A stretch of DNA of 64,000 bases, from positions 62,001 to 126,000 of the forward strand of contig JAJVIO010000008.1 in the NCBI GenBank assembly GCA_022071975.1. The letters run 5' to 3'. Position 1 is the stretch's first letter. Every line of letters begins with the position of its first letter. A model generated the notes under the pieces. It ran no database searches. It was not told the origin of the DNA and saw only the letters and a program-made list of their open reading frames with translations. Below, piece by piece: positions 27,601-36,310 of the stretch. Source of the DNA: Planctomycetota bacterium (GTDB lineage: Bacteria > Planctomycetota > UBA8742 > UBA2392). The translations under genes were made by a program, and so were the position numbers.

Positions 27601-28277
27601 GAAACCAGGGAACGCTGAACGGCAGCGGCAGCAGCGACCCGGATGGTGACACACTCAGCTACGCCTGGACCGAGCTCGGCAGCAGCTGGGTGACCATCCA
27701 GAACGCCAGCTCCGCGCAGGCGACGTTCACCGCGCCGATGGTGACCACGCCGCTGAACATCACCTTCCAGCTCACTGTCAACGACGGCCGAGGAGGCTCC
27801 GATACAGACACCGTGGTAGTGACGGTGCTGGACAGCGCGGTGAACAACCCGCCGACTGCCGACGCGGGTGCGGACGCATACACGGCCTACGCGGCTTCGA
27901 CGCAGCTCAACGGGAGCGGCAGCAGCGATCCCGAGAACGACACGCTCAGCTTCAGCTGGACGCAGATCGGGGGCGCGAGCACCGTCTCGCTCAACGGCGC
28001 AGCCACGGCAACGCCCTCATTCACCGCCCCCGGCGTTGACGACGTGTTGGTGTTCCAGCTCACGGTCAACGACGGCAACGGCAACAGCGACACCGACACC
28101 GTCACAATCGTTGTCAATGCAACGGGCACCGCTCCAACCGGCGGCGGCACGGGCTCGGGCGGCGGTGGGGGCGGCGGAGACGGCGGCTGCAGCACTAACC
28201 CGGAATCAACATGGTGGCTGGCACTGCTGTTGGTTGCGCTGGGGACGACCGCCGCGGCGCGCCGCAGACGAGCTTGA
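24699..28277 (+). CDS. Secreted subtilisin-like protease with P domain, PKD-like repeats and sorting tail
   Basis: The product has 1192 residues. A signal peptide is followed by an N-terminal pro-region, then an S8 protease domain with D290 in VFDGG, H346 in HAQHVTG, the oxyanion N435 in SAGND and S507 in SGTSMSAP. A proprotein-convertase P-type domain lies at about 720-847 (ITRNFSV...RHPRRGNIQILLRHPDGT...NTGTLEYLALEL). Three PKD-like repeats (each beginning PPNANAG or PPTADAG) run to about 1140. A Gly-rich linker then leads to GGCS, a membrane span and RRRR. This tail resembles MYXO-CTERM sorting signals processed by a CPBP-family intramembrane protease, which is known for myxobacteria but inferred here. 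Start: GGGAGG before ATG. Confidence 0.9.
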   Translation: MRPKPALAFLALSIAAVGAWISLPVAVHSQNATGADARGDDAGLTSSLELGVPFDNNAQQLFENQLTFDERARLIKLKPRFAIAEPDCPLPTSEPVQPFYVRFHEPLGRAFAIRLSAAGASFVGYAYPNTHFIRANSAESLLAIGDLLRAEPNVAGTLLRQQMDACSRHTWELIHDDSWTEAEFQLMFWRDTDGRHQEEVLRAAGAEIIDAARDENGVIDPRVPFIGVRLERNALMHLVSHPDIDWIQPRYAKVIHNTASAALVNAAASDVGPGTSYNLDGGGLVAVVFDGGTARDTHADLQSAAAPNPFTQYFTGMGNKRVLIAPTISSQQPGWGITDTSSVHYHAQHVTGTVCGDGASLASARGFAPEAYVVSMGWGSMNTERQILRHYFRHVADNHSYGNSGGGTGGYDSSAQASDIDIRDILLNMSKSAGNDGSGSSTCGDDTCMKNALVIAATEDNGAIASFSSRGPTDDGRLIPHFAWNGVNLTSTWDSSDTAHSAISGTSMSAPSATGSIVLLSELWQREMNNRELAPDALRGLLAATASDQYNQGPDYRFGFGIPDIKRACDLILANKASGGDHIIRGSIRQGDVIEYDLSVTSSATPLKVVCSWLDIYASTGASVTLVNNIDLELVAPNGTTIHYPWRGLTATGVQTHQWTRTSANNRDNIELAEVDAPTVGTWKVRVKGTSIPANPQSGVPNDATGFVLVSENAMSTAQQVFEDSLNTGSPVAIPDNNTTGITRNFSVTNNNALKGLRVYVDVRHPRRGNIQILLRHPDGTTVTLEGNDTSTRPDIIGVFPDTRQYDDDVESLFAKPANGTWSVIVKDLTASNTGTLEYLALELDYDTVNPPPNQPPNANAGTDQNVNEGVTVNLNGSGSTDPDSDPLTYQWVRISGPTITIANANTATPSFVAPQVSSTQVVVVRLTVDDGNGHQDTDDVSITINDVPAPNNPPNANAGVDFSVTEGNQGTLNGSGSSDPDGDTLSYAWTELGSSWVTIQNASSAQATFTAPMVTTPLNITFQLTVNDGRGGSDTDTVVVTVLDSAVNNPPTADAGADAYTAYAASTQLNGSGSSDPENDTLSFSWTQIGGASTVSLNGAATATPSFTAPGVDDVLVFQLTVNDGNGNSDTDTVTIVVNATGTAPTGGGTGSGGGGGGGDGGCSTNPESTWWLALLLVALGTTAAARRRRA

Positions 28278-28299
28278 ACAAGCCCTGTCAAGCAGAACC

Positions 28300-28325
28300 A
28301 CCGGGGGCGCTTCTGCGCCTCCGGT
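28300..28325 (+). terminator. Weak hairpin between the two subtilase genes
   Basis: Stem ACCGGGGGCGC / GCGCCTCCGGT (one G-T pair) with loop TTCT follows the first subtilase. There is no clear U-tract, so it may be a weak or Rho-type terminator. Confidence 0.4.
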
Positions 28326-28507
28326 GTTCGTTTCGGGCAAATTGACCGGTGTTTGTGGTAATCGGTGTAAAATTCGTGACGATATAGGCTTAGGCTTCTG
28401 GGAAAGTCGTAGTTAGAATTTCTTCACACCATAATTCTACATGCTCCCTCTGGGCTCCATATCTGTGCAATGAGCGGCCTGTGATCGGCCGCAAACAGGA
28501 GAATCGC

Positions 28508-31500
28508 ATGCCGCGCAAGTTCGCGCTGCTATGCTGGGCGCTGCTCGTGGGGATCGGCGCCCTTGCAACTTCCAGTCAGCCGCAGCTGCAGAGCCAGGAC
28601 ACCAAATCGTCCGACGGCGCATCGGCCGGGCTGACCAGCAGTCTCGACCTGGGTCAGCCCTTCGACTTCGCCGCCCAGCAGCAGTTCGAACAACAGTTGA
28701 GTGATGCTGACCGCGAACGCCTGATTTACCTGCGTTCGCGCTACGCGCTTGCGGATGCCGCCTGCCCGCTGCCGGTCGCCGAGCCTGCTATGCCATTCTA
28801 TGTACGCATGCGTGCGGACCTGACACGTGCACTGGCCGATCGGCTCTCCGGTGCCGGAGCGACGTTCATAGGCTACGCCAACCCGCACACCCATATGCTG
28901 CGCGCGCGCGACGCGGGATCGCTGGCCGCCATCGGCGACATTCTGCGCTCCGAGCCCACGGTGGCCGGAACGCTGCTGCAGCGCCCGGAAGACAAGCTTT
29001 CGCCGGCGCTGGTTGGACGCGCACGGCCGGGCAACCTGGCCGGTGAGTCTCGCGTGCTGTTCTGGCGTGACGTGCCGACGGAAACCGCGGTAACGCTGCT
29101 GACCGCGTCTGAGGCAATTGTCTTCGAAGGCGGCGTGAATGGTGCATCTCCGCTGTTGACGGTATTCGTGCCGCATGAGGGCGCGCTGAAGCTGATGGAC
29201 AGTGCGTGGGTCGAAAACATCAGCCCCAACGGGTTCAAAGTCAGCACCAACCAGACCAGCGCCGCAATGTCCAACGCGACGCAGGCGATCATCGGTGTGA
29301 ACCCTTACAACCTCGACGGCAACGGCCAGATAGCAGGCGTGTGGGACAATGGCTCCGCCCGTTCTACTCACGAACAATATGGCGGCCTGGCAGGCGTCAG
29401 CACGCCCGCGGGTTGGCCGGGCAGCAGCCGCGTGCACAACGTCAACTCGGCAGGGATGGCCGATCACGTCAGCCATGTGACCGGCACAATCGTGGCGGAC
29501 GGCACGGGCAACGCCGGAGCTCAAGGCTACGCGCCCCGGGCGTTGGCCCTGGTGCATGACTGGAACAACATTGAGTCAGAGCGTCGTCAGGCCGTGCACT
29601 CCTGGCACCACGTAGCTGACAACCACAGCTACGCCGACTTCAATGGCGCTGCTGATGACTGGGCCCAATACAACAGCGGCACGCAACTGGTCGATATCAC
29701 CAACCGCGACCTGTTGATCTGCCAAGTCCAGTCGGCCGGCAACTACGCCACCTACAATCCCGGCGGCACGTACAACAAGCCCTTCGGGAACAGCAACCCG
29801 ACAGCCTCGGTTCCGACCTACAACGCGCACCGCAACGGCCTGATCATTGCGGCGGCCGAAGACAATGAGGACATCGCCGGCTTCTCAAGCCGCGGGCCGG
29901 CTTTGGACGGTCGTCTTGTGCCGCAGTTCACCGCCAACGGAGTGACGCTGTTGAGTACCGGCCGGGCTGCGGACAATGCCTACCTGGGGCCCGCCAGCTG
30001 GTCGGGCACCAGCATGTCGGGGCCGAGTGTGTGCGGTTCCGTCGTGTTGCTCAGCCAGCTCTGGCGGCGCGAACACAACGACCAGATGTTCACGCCCGAC
30101 GTTGCTCGCGCCGTGTTGGCCCAGACCTGCCGCGACAAGTACAACACCGGTCCCGATTACCATTTCGGATTCGGCATCGTTGACTGCAAGGCGGCTGCCG
30201 ACCTGGTCCTGGCCGACAAGGCGGGCGGCGGGGACCGCATCTTCCGCGGCACCATCCGCAGCGGCGAAGTGAAAGAATACTCGTTCAGTGTCTCGACGTC
30301 CGACCCGCTGCACATCGTGCTGTCGTGGCTCGACATCTGGGCCAGCAGCGGCGCGGCGATTACCCTTGTCAACGACCTCGACATCGAACTCCAGGACCCG
30401 AGCGGCACTGTCTACTACCCGTACTCGGGCGTCACGGCCGCGGCCTCTGCCTCGCACACCCACACGTTCACCACCGCCGGCCCCAACCGCCGCGACAACA
30501 TCGAGCTGGTGCACGTGGACAGCCCGGCGGCCGGAACCTGGACTTTACGCGTCAAGGGGAACAGCATTCCGGCAAACCCGCAGACCGGCGTTCCAAACGA
30601 CGCCACCGGCTTCGTGGTGGCGAGCAGCCACAGCATCAGCCTGCAGAAGCTGCTGGTGCAGGACCCGGTCAACGGCGGCACGCCCGTCAGCATCCCCGAC
30701 AACAGCGCTTCCGGCATCACCCGCACGCTGGTGGTGAACGATGCCCGCATCGCGCTGGGTGTTCGGCTGCACGCGCGCATCTACCACGAACGCCGTGGCG
30801 ACCTGGCGGTCACGCTGACCAGCCCCTCCGGAACGGTGATCAACCTGAAGACCACCAACAACGGCATGCTCGACGATCAGGCCGACCTGATCGCCGTTTT
30901 CCCTGACACCAAGCAGGATGACGACGACGTCGCGGCCGCTTTGTACGAGTACGTGCAGGGCACCTGGACCGTCAAGATCAGCGACACAGTAGGCAGCAAC
31001 ACCGGCGAGTTGACCTGGCTGGCGCTTGAGTTCGACCTGCGCAGCAACGCCGCGCCCGTGGCCGACGCCGGCAGCAGCTTCGACGTGCGCGAAAACGCCA
31101 ACGGCCAGCTGGATGCGACCGGCAGCAGCGACAGCGACGGCGACGCGCTAAGCTACGCATGGACGCAGACCGGCGGCGCAATCGCGCTGACGCTATCAAG
31201 CACGAGTGTCGCCCAGCCGACGTTCACGGCTCCTTCCGTCAGCCAGGACCAGATCGTGACGTTCCAGGTGACGGTGACGGACCTTTCGGGCTTGAGCTCG
31301 AACGACACGGTGCAGGTCACCGTAAAGAACAACCTGCCGCCGACTGCCGATGCAGGCAGCGACTTCGACGTGCGTGAAAACAACAACGGACAGCTCGATG
31401 GCAGCGGAACCAGCGACCCCGAGGGCGACCCGATCACCTACGCATGGAGCCAGCTCAGCGGCGCGATCACGCTGAACCTCAGCAACCCGGCCGTCGCGCA

Positions 31501-32326
31501 GCCCACGTTCACAGCACCCAGCATAACGCAGGATGAAGTGGTGGTGTTCGAAGTGACAGCCACGGACAACCGCGGCGACTTCACGACCGACACGGTGCAG
31601 GTCACGGTGCGCAACAATCTCGCGCCGGTAGCCAGCGCCGGCGTCGACTTCGGTATCCTGGGCGGCGTTGCAGGCCAGCTTGATGGTGCGGGATCAACGG
31701 ACCCGGAATCCGACCCGTTGACCTACGCCTGGGTGCAGCTCAGCGGCGCGATCAGCCTGACATTGAGCAGCGCCGGCGCGGCGCAACCCACTTTCACGAC
31801 GCCGGTGGTCACGCAGGATGAAGTGCTCACCTTCGAGCTGACGGTCACCGATGACCGCGGCGACTTCAGCGTCGACACCGTTCAGGTGACCATTGAGGTG
31901 AACGTCGCGCCGGTTGCCGATGCCGGCGCTAACTTCGCGCTGGTGTGGGGCGCGGCGGGCCAGCTCGACGGCAGCGCCAGCTACGACCCCAACGGGGGCG
32001 ACACGTTCAGCTTCCAGTGGGTGCAGATTGCCGGCACAAACACGGTGACGCTTTCCAGCAACACCGACCCGCAACCCACATTTACAGCGCCCGGCGTTGA
32101 CGACGTCCTGCAGTTCGAGCTGACCGTGACCGACGCCAACGGCCTGAGCAGCAGCGACATCGTGATCGTGTGGGTCAACGAAACCGGCGCCGTTCCCATT
32201 GTCAGCGGTGGGGGAGGCAAAGATGATGGAGGCGGCTGCAGCACCCAGGACGGCGCAAGCTGGCTGTATGCGTTGGCACTGGCGCTGATGGCGGCCGCAT
32301 TGGCCCGAAGACGCCGCACGGAATAA
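28508..32326 (+). CDS. Second secreted subtilisin-like protease (paralogue of the upstream one)
   Basis: The product has 1272 residues and the same plan as the upstream gene: signal peptide, pro-region, S8 domain (D280 in VWDNG, H320 in DHVSHVTG, S502 in SGTSMSGP), P-type domain and four PKD-like repeats starting APVADAG, PPTADAG, APVASAG and APVADAG. It ends in GGCS, a membrane span (LYALALALMAAALA) and RRRR. The GTG at 28481 is rejected as start because AGGAG lies 7 bp before the ATG at 28508. The two genes are tandem and 230 bp apart, a likely old duplication with expanded repeats. Confidence 0.9.
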   Translation: MPRKFALLCWALLVGIGALATSSQPQLQSQDTKSSDGASAGLTSSLDLGQPFDFAAQQQFEQQLSDADRERLIYLRSRYALADAACPLPVAEPAMPFYVRMRADLTRALADRLSGAGATFIGYANPHTHMLRARDAGSLAAIGDILRSEPTVAGTLLQRPEDKLSPALVGRARPGNLAGESRVLFWRDVPTETAVTLLTASEAIVFEGGVNGASPLLTVFVPHEGALKLMDSAWVENISPNGFKVSTNQTSAAMSNATQAIIGVNPYNLDGNGQIAGVWDNGSARSTHEQYGGLAGVSTPAGWPGSSRVHNVNSAGMADHVSHVTGTIVADGTGNAGAQGYAPRALALVHDWNNIESERRQAVHSWHHVADNHSYADFNGAADDWAQYNSGTQLVDITNRDLLICQVQSAGNYATYNPGGTYNKPFGNSNPTASVPTYNAHRNGLIIAAAEDNEDIAGFSSRGPALDGRLVPQFTANGVTLLSTGRAADNAYLGPASWSGTSMSGPSVCGSVVLLSQLWRREHNDQMFTPDVARAVLAQTCRDKYNTGPDYHFGFGIVDCKAAADLVLADKAGGGDRIFRGTIRSGEVKEYSFSVSTSDPLHIVLSWLDIWASSGAAITLVNDLDIELQDPSGTVYYPYSGVTAAASASHTHTFTTAGPNRRDNIELVHVDSPAAGTWTLRVKGNSIPANPQTGVPNDATGFVVASSHSISLQKLLVQDPVNGGTPVSIPDNSASGITRTLVVNDARIALGVRLHARIYHERRGDLAVTLTSPSGTVINLKTTNNGMLDDQADLIAVFPDTKQDDDDVAAALYEYVQGTWTVKISDTVGSNTGELTWLALEFDLRSNAAPVADAGSSFDVRENANGQLDATGSSDSDGDALSYAWTQTGGAIALTLSSTSVAQPTFTAPSVSQDQIVTFQVTVTDLSGLSSNDTVQVTVKNNLPPTADAGSDFDVRENNNGQLDGSGTSDPEGDPITYAWSQLSGAITLNLSNPAVAQPTFTAPSITQDEVVVFEVTATDNRGDFTTDTVQVTVRNNLAPVASAGVDFGILGGVAGQLDGAGSTDPESDPLTYAWVQLSGAISLTLSSAGAAQPTFTTPVVTQDEVLTFELTVTDDRGDFSVDTVQVTIEVNVAPVADAGANFALVWGAAGQLDGSASYDPNGGDTFSFQWVQIAGTNTVTLSSNTDPQPTFTAPGVDDVLQFELTVTDANGLSSSDIVIVWVNETGAVPIVSGGGGKDDGGGCSTQDGASWLYALALALMAAALARRRRTE

Positions 32327-32328
32327 AC

Positions 32329-32359
32329 AAGCCCCGGCCGGTTTTGGCCGGGGCTTTTT
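32329..32359 (+). terminator. Rho-independent terminator after the second subtilase
   Basis: Stem AAGCCCCGGCC / GGCCGGGGCTT with loop GGTTTT is followed by a T tract (TTTTTC). It also sits at the 3' end of the minus-strand dapA and could serve both. Confidence 0.88.
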
Positions 32360-32369
32360 CTTTCGCTGT

Positions 32370-33248
32370 CTACAGCACGCCGATGTCGGCCAGCGCCTTG
32401 CGCACTACTTCGCGGTTTTTTTCGGCCAACGGAGCCAGCGGCAGCCTGGCGTGCGGTTTGCACAGGCCCAGCAGGTGCGCGCCCCACTTGGCCGGCACCG
32501 GGTTGCTTTCGACGAAACAGGCGTCCACCACCGGCGTGTTCCTGTGGTTCTGCGCCGCGGCCTCGGCCATGCGGCTCGCGCGGGCGTGGTCGCTCAGCTC
32601 GCGCACCTGCTTCGGGATCACGTTGCCGGCTACGCTCACGATGCCCTTGGCACCGAGGCTGATCATCGGCAGCGTCAGGCCGTCGTCGCCGGACAGGATG
32701 GTCATGCTGGTCTTGCGGATCAGCTCCTCGGTCTGCTTCAGGTTGGCCGTGGCGTCCTTGTAGGCCACGAACACCTTGGGGAACTCGCTGCACAGGCGCT
32801 CGATGGTCGGCGTCTCCATCAGCACGGCCGTGCGGCCCGGAATGTTGTACAGCATCACCGGCAGCTCGGGCACCGCCTTGGCAACCGCCGCGTAGTGCAG
32901 GTACAGGCCCTGCTGCTGTGGTTTGTTGTAGGCGGGGGTGTTGATCAGCGCGCCGTCAGCACCCAGCTTCAGGGCGCGTTTGGTGGCCTCAACCACTTCG
33001 GCCGTGGCGCTGCCGCCGGTACCGGCGATCACGGGGATGCGCTTGTTGACGGTCTTGACCGTGCGCTCGATGACCGCGCAGCGCTCGTCGAGCGTCATGG
33101 TGATGGCTTCGCCGGTGCTTCCGCAGGGCACGATGCCCTCGATGCCCTGCTGGATCTGCCGCTCGATCAGGCGGTCGAGCGCCTCGAAGTCGATGCTCAG
33201 GTCGTCCCTGAACGGCGTAATCAGCGCGGTAATGGCGCCTTCGAACAT
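32370..33248 (-). CDS. dapA: 4-Hydroxy-tetrahydrodipicolinate synthase
   Basis: Condenses pyruvate with aspartate semialdehyde in lysine and diaminopimelate synthesis. The product has 292 residues. The phosphate-like binding loop is GSTGEAITM. The active-site Tyr is in VMLYNIPGRT and the Schiff-base Lys in VFVAYKDATANLKQ, both in the right order. The ATG at 33248 is used; a TTG six bases earlier is possible. No other dap gene lies beside it. Confidence 0.94.
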   Translation of the reverse strand: MFEGAITALITPFRDDLSIDFEALDRLIERQIQQGIEGIVPCGSTGEAITMTLDERCAVIERTVKTVNKRIPVIAGTGGSATAEVVEATKRALKLGADGALINTPAYNKPQQQGLYLHYAAVAKAVPELPVMLYNIPGRTAVLMETPTIERLCSEFPKVFVAYKDATANLKQTEELIRKTSMTILSGDDGLTLPMISLGAKGIVSVAGNVIPKQVRELSDHARASRMAEAAAQNHRNTPVVDACFVESNPVPAKWGAHLLGLCKPHARLPLAPLAEKNREVVRKALADIGVL

Positions 33249-33438
33249 GGTCAATCCCCTGTGTCCCCAACCGCTCTGACCGTAGCCACCGGCGGGGGTG
33301 AAGTCAAACGTAGGGACACGCTGCCGCGTGTCCTCACGCTATTGCCCTCTGGATTGTAAGGACACGCTGCCGCGTGTCCCTACTGTGTCGCGCCGGCGTG
33401 TAAACTGGAGTGGGGGAGTTGCATCCAGTGGGGGAGCC
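33249..33438. repeat. Intergenic block with two copies of the GGACACGC palindrome
   Basis: GGACACGC-TGCC-GCGTGTCC occurs at 33314-33333 and again at 33360-33379, in direct orientation 46 bp apart. Both are inverted relative to the copy at 3382-3403. The intervening and flanking sequence holds no gene. Confidence 0.75.
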
Positions 33439-33902
33439 GTGAAAGACCCGGTCGAACGCCGCCGCAAAGCGCAGAAAAAGAAGTACCCGAAAAACTGGGC
33501 GCGCATCAGCCGCCGCATCCGCTTTGAGCGAGCAAACGGCCGTTGCGAGTGGTGCGCCAAGCCCCATGGCGAATGCGTGCTGGTGGGGCCAACAACTGCT
33601 GGGCGGGCCCCGATGGCCAATGGTTCAACCGCCATGGCAAGAAAATCCCGGGGCCGGAGCCCTGGCCGAAAGATGTGTGGTGGAAGCACGTGATCCGAAG
33701 CGGCGGCCGACCGCCGGAGATCCGCGAAAGCGTGGTGGTGCTGCAGACCGCGCACCTCGACCACGATCCCACCAACTGCGCCGATGACAACCTCGCCGCC
33801 CTGTGCCAGTTCTGCCACGCCGAGTACGATGCGGCCCACCGCATGGAATCCGCGGGCATCTCGTTCGACCTGCGCCGCGGCCAGAAGGTGTTGTGGAAGT
33901 AA
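33439..33902 (+). pseudogene. Frameshifted HNH endonuclease-like gene
   Basis: From the GTG at 33439 the first frame reads KNWARISRRIRFERANGRCEWCAKPHGECV, the start of a zinc-binding HNH protein. A -1 shift at about 33575-33605 is needed to join it to AHLDHDPTNCADDNLAALCQFCHAEYD, the HNH and second CxxC half, which ends at 33902. Both halves match one family. A sequencing error, a recent frameshift or programmed frameshifting could each explain it. Confidence 0.7.
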
Positions 33903-33908
33903 CGGAGC

Positions 33909-33925
33909 GCGGGCGTCCCGCCCGC
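33909..33925. repeat. GCGGGCGTCCCGCCCGC palindrome
   Basis: Stem GCGGGCG / CGCCCGC with loop TCC follows the HNH gene. The extended sequence, with GGAGC before it, recurs inverted at 60244-60260 near vapB. Confidence 0.65.
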
Positions 33926-33939
33926 ACGAGACATCAAGA

Positions 33940-34362
33940 ATGCGCCTGCAACTGGGAACGCTTGCCCGCCTGTACACGCACATTGACCCGGACCCCGAGG
34001 TCGTAGGCGGCGCCGTGTCCGGCTGGCGGCACTGGATTAACAAAGAGCTCCCCCACGCCCTCGACTGGAACGAGTCCCCCACGGCGCCCTTCGAAAGTGC
34101 GGAAGTGGGGGAGGCGGACTGGGCAGCCCTGTGCGACGGCGCCGGGGACCAACTTACACGGCCGGAGCTCTGGCTGCCCGGAGACCACGACTTCCTGTTC
34201 CGCGTGAGCGACCTCGCCGAGCGCGAGATCTGGGTCGGCAGCAGCGCTGAGCTGCAGCGCGAGCTGGAAGCGCGGCCGAGTGGCACACCGGGACGGCAAA
34301 TCCTGCTAAGGCTGGCCCGCCGCAGCCTCGAGTTCAGCCTGCCGCTGGCCCGGCTGCCCTGA
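33940..34362 (+). CDS. Hypothetical protein, 140 residues
   Basis: The reading from the ATG at 33940 starts MRLQLGTLARLYTHIDPDPEVVGG. It contains WRHWINKELPHALDW and FLFRVSDLAEREIWVGSSAELQRELEARP and is acidic, soluble and without a signal peptide. I recognise no domain. It starts 38 bp after the HNH gene, across the palindrome. Coding strength (codon use like the neighbours and a sustained frame) makes it likely real, but a clear ribosome site is lacking. Confidence 0.55.
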   Translation: MRLQLGTLARLYTHIDPDPEVVGGAVSGWRHWINKELPHALDWNESPTAPFESAEVGEADWAALCDGAGDQLTRPELWLPGDHDFLFRVSDLAEREIWVGSSAELQRELEARPSGTPGRQILLRLARRSLEFSLPLARLP

Positions 34363-35005
34363 AACCCGCATATTAAGCGGGTCTCAGGCCAAAACGCGCG
34401 AGAATGCCCCAGAATCGTTCGGAAGGGCCAGGGTGGACCCAAGGCAGGGTCCGGCATAGAAATGGAGCATCTCCACAGCTGGTCCGCCGGACAGGGGCCC
34501 CGCAAGGGGCCCGCTAAGATAGCCGGGCGCGTAAGCTCCCGGATTCGGCCAGCAGCGTTCTTGGGCGCCCGAAGGGCCGCCTTACATGGTCCTTGCACGC
34601 TCTAGGCGGCCCTCACGGGCGCGCGGGCATTCGCTTCTAGCTCTCCGGGGGCTCACGCCCCCGGTTACCCTGGCTAGGCCCTTCGGGCCAGTCGACTGCC
34701 AATGAACCGTGACAACGCGCCAGCCCAATTCCACGCGGCGAGCCAATGGAACGACCCGGGATCGAGTTCGCATGTCCTGCCGCCTGACAGCTGCCGCCTG
34801 CCACCTGGATATCCTACGTCCGATAATCGATGTTATGTCCGGTTGAGCCCGGGGGAGGCCGATTGGCCATAAGCCTCTACAACAAGCCACTTGCGGCCGA
34901 TTCGCAGGTTGGTCGCCCCAACTTTATCTCTGCGCCACCTGTTACGCCGCCAACTTGTGCCGCTATGATGAGTTCCACCCTGATCGACCCCTGCGAGGAT
35001 TCCAC
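34363..35005. other. 640-bp gene-free region dense in GC-rich stem-loops
   Basis: At least five strong hairpins occur: GGGCCCC/GGGGCCC at 34495-34512, a long one with arms 34565-34581 and 34605-34622 (GGCGGCCCT...GGGCGC), CCGGGGGC/GCCCCCGG at 34645-34664 and GGCCC/GGGCC at 34677-34689, plus a GGAG/CTCC stem near 34465. No tRNA, tmRNA, RNase P or SRP signature was found on either strand. No plausible gene is present; the last part is the leader of the next gene. Confidence 0.7.
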
Positions 35006-36241
35006 ATGCGGGCAGTCTTTGCCGCGTTTCTTGCGATGCTGGCTCTGCCACTCTCGGCCGCCACTTTGGCCGTGAACCTCTCCGGCACCACCGGCCCCGA
35101 CTTCGGCAACCAGCTCAATGACACCGACGTTGAGGTCGCCCGCTATGTGCTGCAGCCGACCGGCGGCAACGTTTCGATCGATTCGATCACCATCCACATC
35201 AGCAACTTCGCCCTGGCCGACAACGCCTTCTCGCGCCTGCGCCTGTTCTTTGACGCCGATGGCAACGGGACCTTCGACCCGACAGAAGAGCTGGACGAAG
35301 CCAGTACCATCGTTCCCAGCGGCGCCACTGACGACGTCACCTTCAACGAGACCTTCGTGGCGCCCAGCGGGCTGATCCGCACATTGCAACTGCGCGTGAA
35401 CATCGGCGTGGATACGTCCGTGTACGGTGAGGCCTTCAACTTCAGCATCGACCCGCAGGCCGACATCGTGCTGACCAGCGGCGGCGACTCAGTCAGCAGC
35501 ACCACAGTGGCGACCTCCAACGACATCACCATCCGCCACAGCGAGAATCAGCTTGTGGCCGGCACTGGAAACCCGACCGCGCCGCGCTCGGCAGCCTTGA
35601 ACACCGGCAACTTCCCGGCCTTGCACTTCATCGTCGCCAGCCTGACGCCAACCGGCCCGGGCCAGTTGCAGGGCATCGACCTGAACTCGATCACCATCTC
35701 GGTCACCTGTGCCAACGCCGCGCAGACAGCCACGGTCACGCGCCTGGCCCTGTGGCAGGATGACGGCGACGCGGTGTTTGAGCCCGGCGCCGGCGAGGTG
35801 CTGATCCTGCAGCGCGCGCCCGCGGATGCCGGCAAATGGGTGATTGCGGGCAGCGTCATCAGCGTGACTTTCGACGGCACGCCGGTGCAGAACCTGTCTG
35901 ACATTGCCAGCGGCGGAGCCCGCACCTTCTGGGTCGGTATCGACTTCGGCAGCGGTCCGGACGCCACCTGCGAGGTTTCCGTGACGCGCACCCAGGTGCT
36001 GGGTGCCCTGGGCGCTGCGGCGGATTTCTTCGTGACCACGCCCAATTTCATCAGCGGCGACATCATCAACGTAAGCACGCCGCCCGAGCCGCCCAAGCCG
36101 GCCGAGCCGGAAGGCGAAGGCGGCTGCAGCAGCAATGGGCGGCCCGGCGGCTTGCTGCTTGTGATTGCACTGGCGCTGGTTGCACTGGCGGCGCGCAATT
36201 TGCCGCGTAAGCGCAGCAGCCCGGGAAACACAGAAAAGTAA
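35006..36241 (+). CDS. Exported protein with GGCS-type sorting tail
   Basis: The product has 411 residues. A signal peptide (AVFAAFLAMLALPLSAATLA) is followed by a beta-rich extracellular part. DADGNGTFDPTEEL at about 83-96 resembles a calcium loop and DDGDAVFEPGAGEVL about 160 residues later is similar. A Pro-Glu linker leads to GGCSS, one membrane span (LLLVIALALVALAAR) and a basic RKR tail. The tail matches those of the two subtilases, so all three likely pass through the same export and anchoring route. The start at 35006 has GAGG 8 bp upstream. Confidence 0.82.
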   Translation: MRAVFAAFLAMLALPLSAATLAVNLSGTTGPDFGNQLNDTDVEVARYVLQPTGGNVSIDSITIHISNFALADNAFSRLRLFFDADGNGTFDPTEELDEASTIVPSGATDDVTFNETFVAPSGLIRTLQLRVNIGVDTSVYGEAFNFSIDPQADIVLTSGGDSVSSTTVATSNDITIRHSENQLVAGTGNPTAPRSAALNTGNFPALHFIVASLTPTGPGQLQGIDLNSITISVTCANAAQTATVTRLALWQDDGDAVFEPGAGEVLILQRAPADAGKWVIAGSVISVTFDGTPVQNLSDIASGGARTFWVGIDFGSGPDATCEVSVTRTQVLGALGAAADFFVTTPNFISGDIINVSTPPEPPKPAEPEGEGGCSSNGRPGGLLLVIALALVALAARNLPRKRSSPGNTEK

Positions 36242-36310
36242 GGACTCTGGGCGGTCTGGGCCGTATCAGGGTCAGTAACTTGGACAAATGGTTCCCTGCG
36301 GGAGAGATCC

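Noticed and set aside
34363-35005. RNase P RNA, tmRNA, SRP or 6S RNA in the palindrome-rich gap
   Set aside because: None of the conserved core sequences for these RNAs was seen on either strand.
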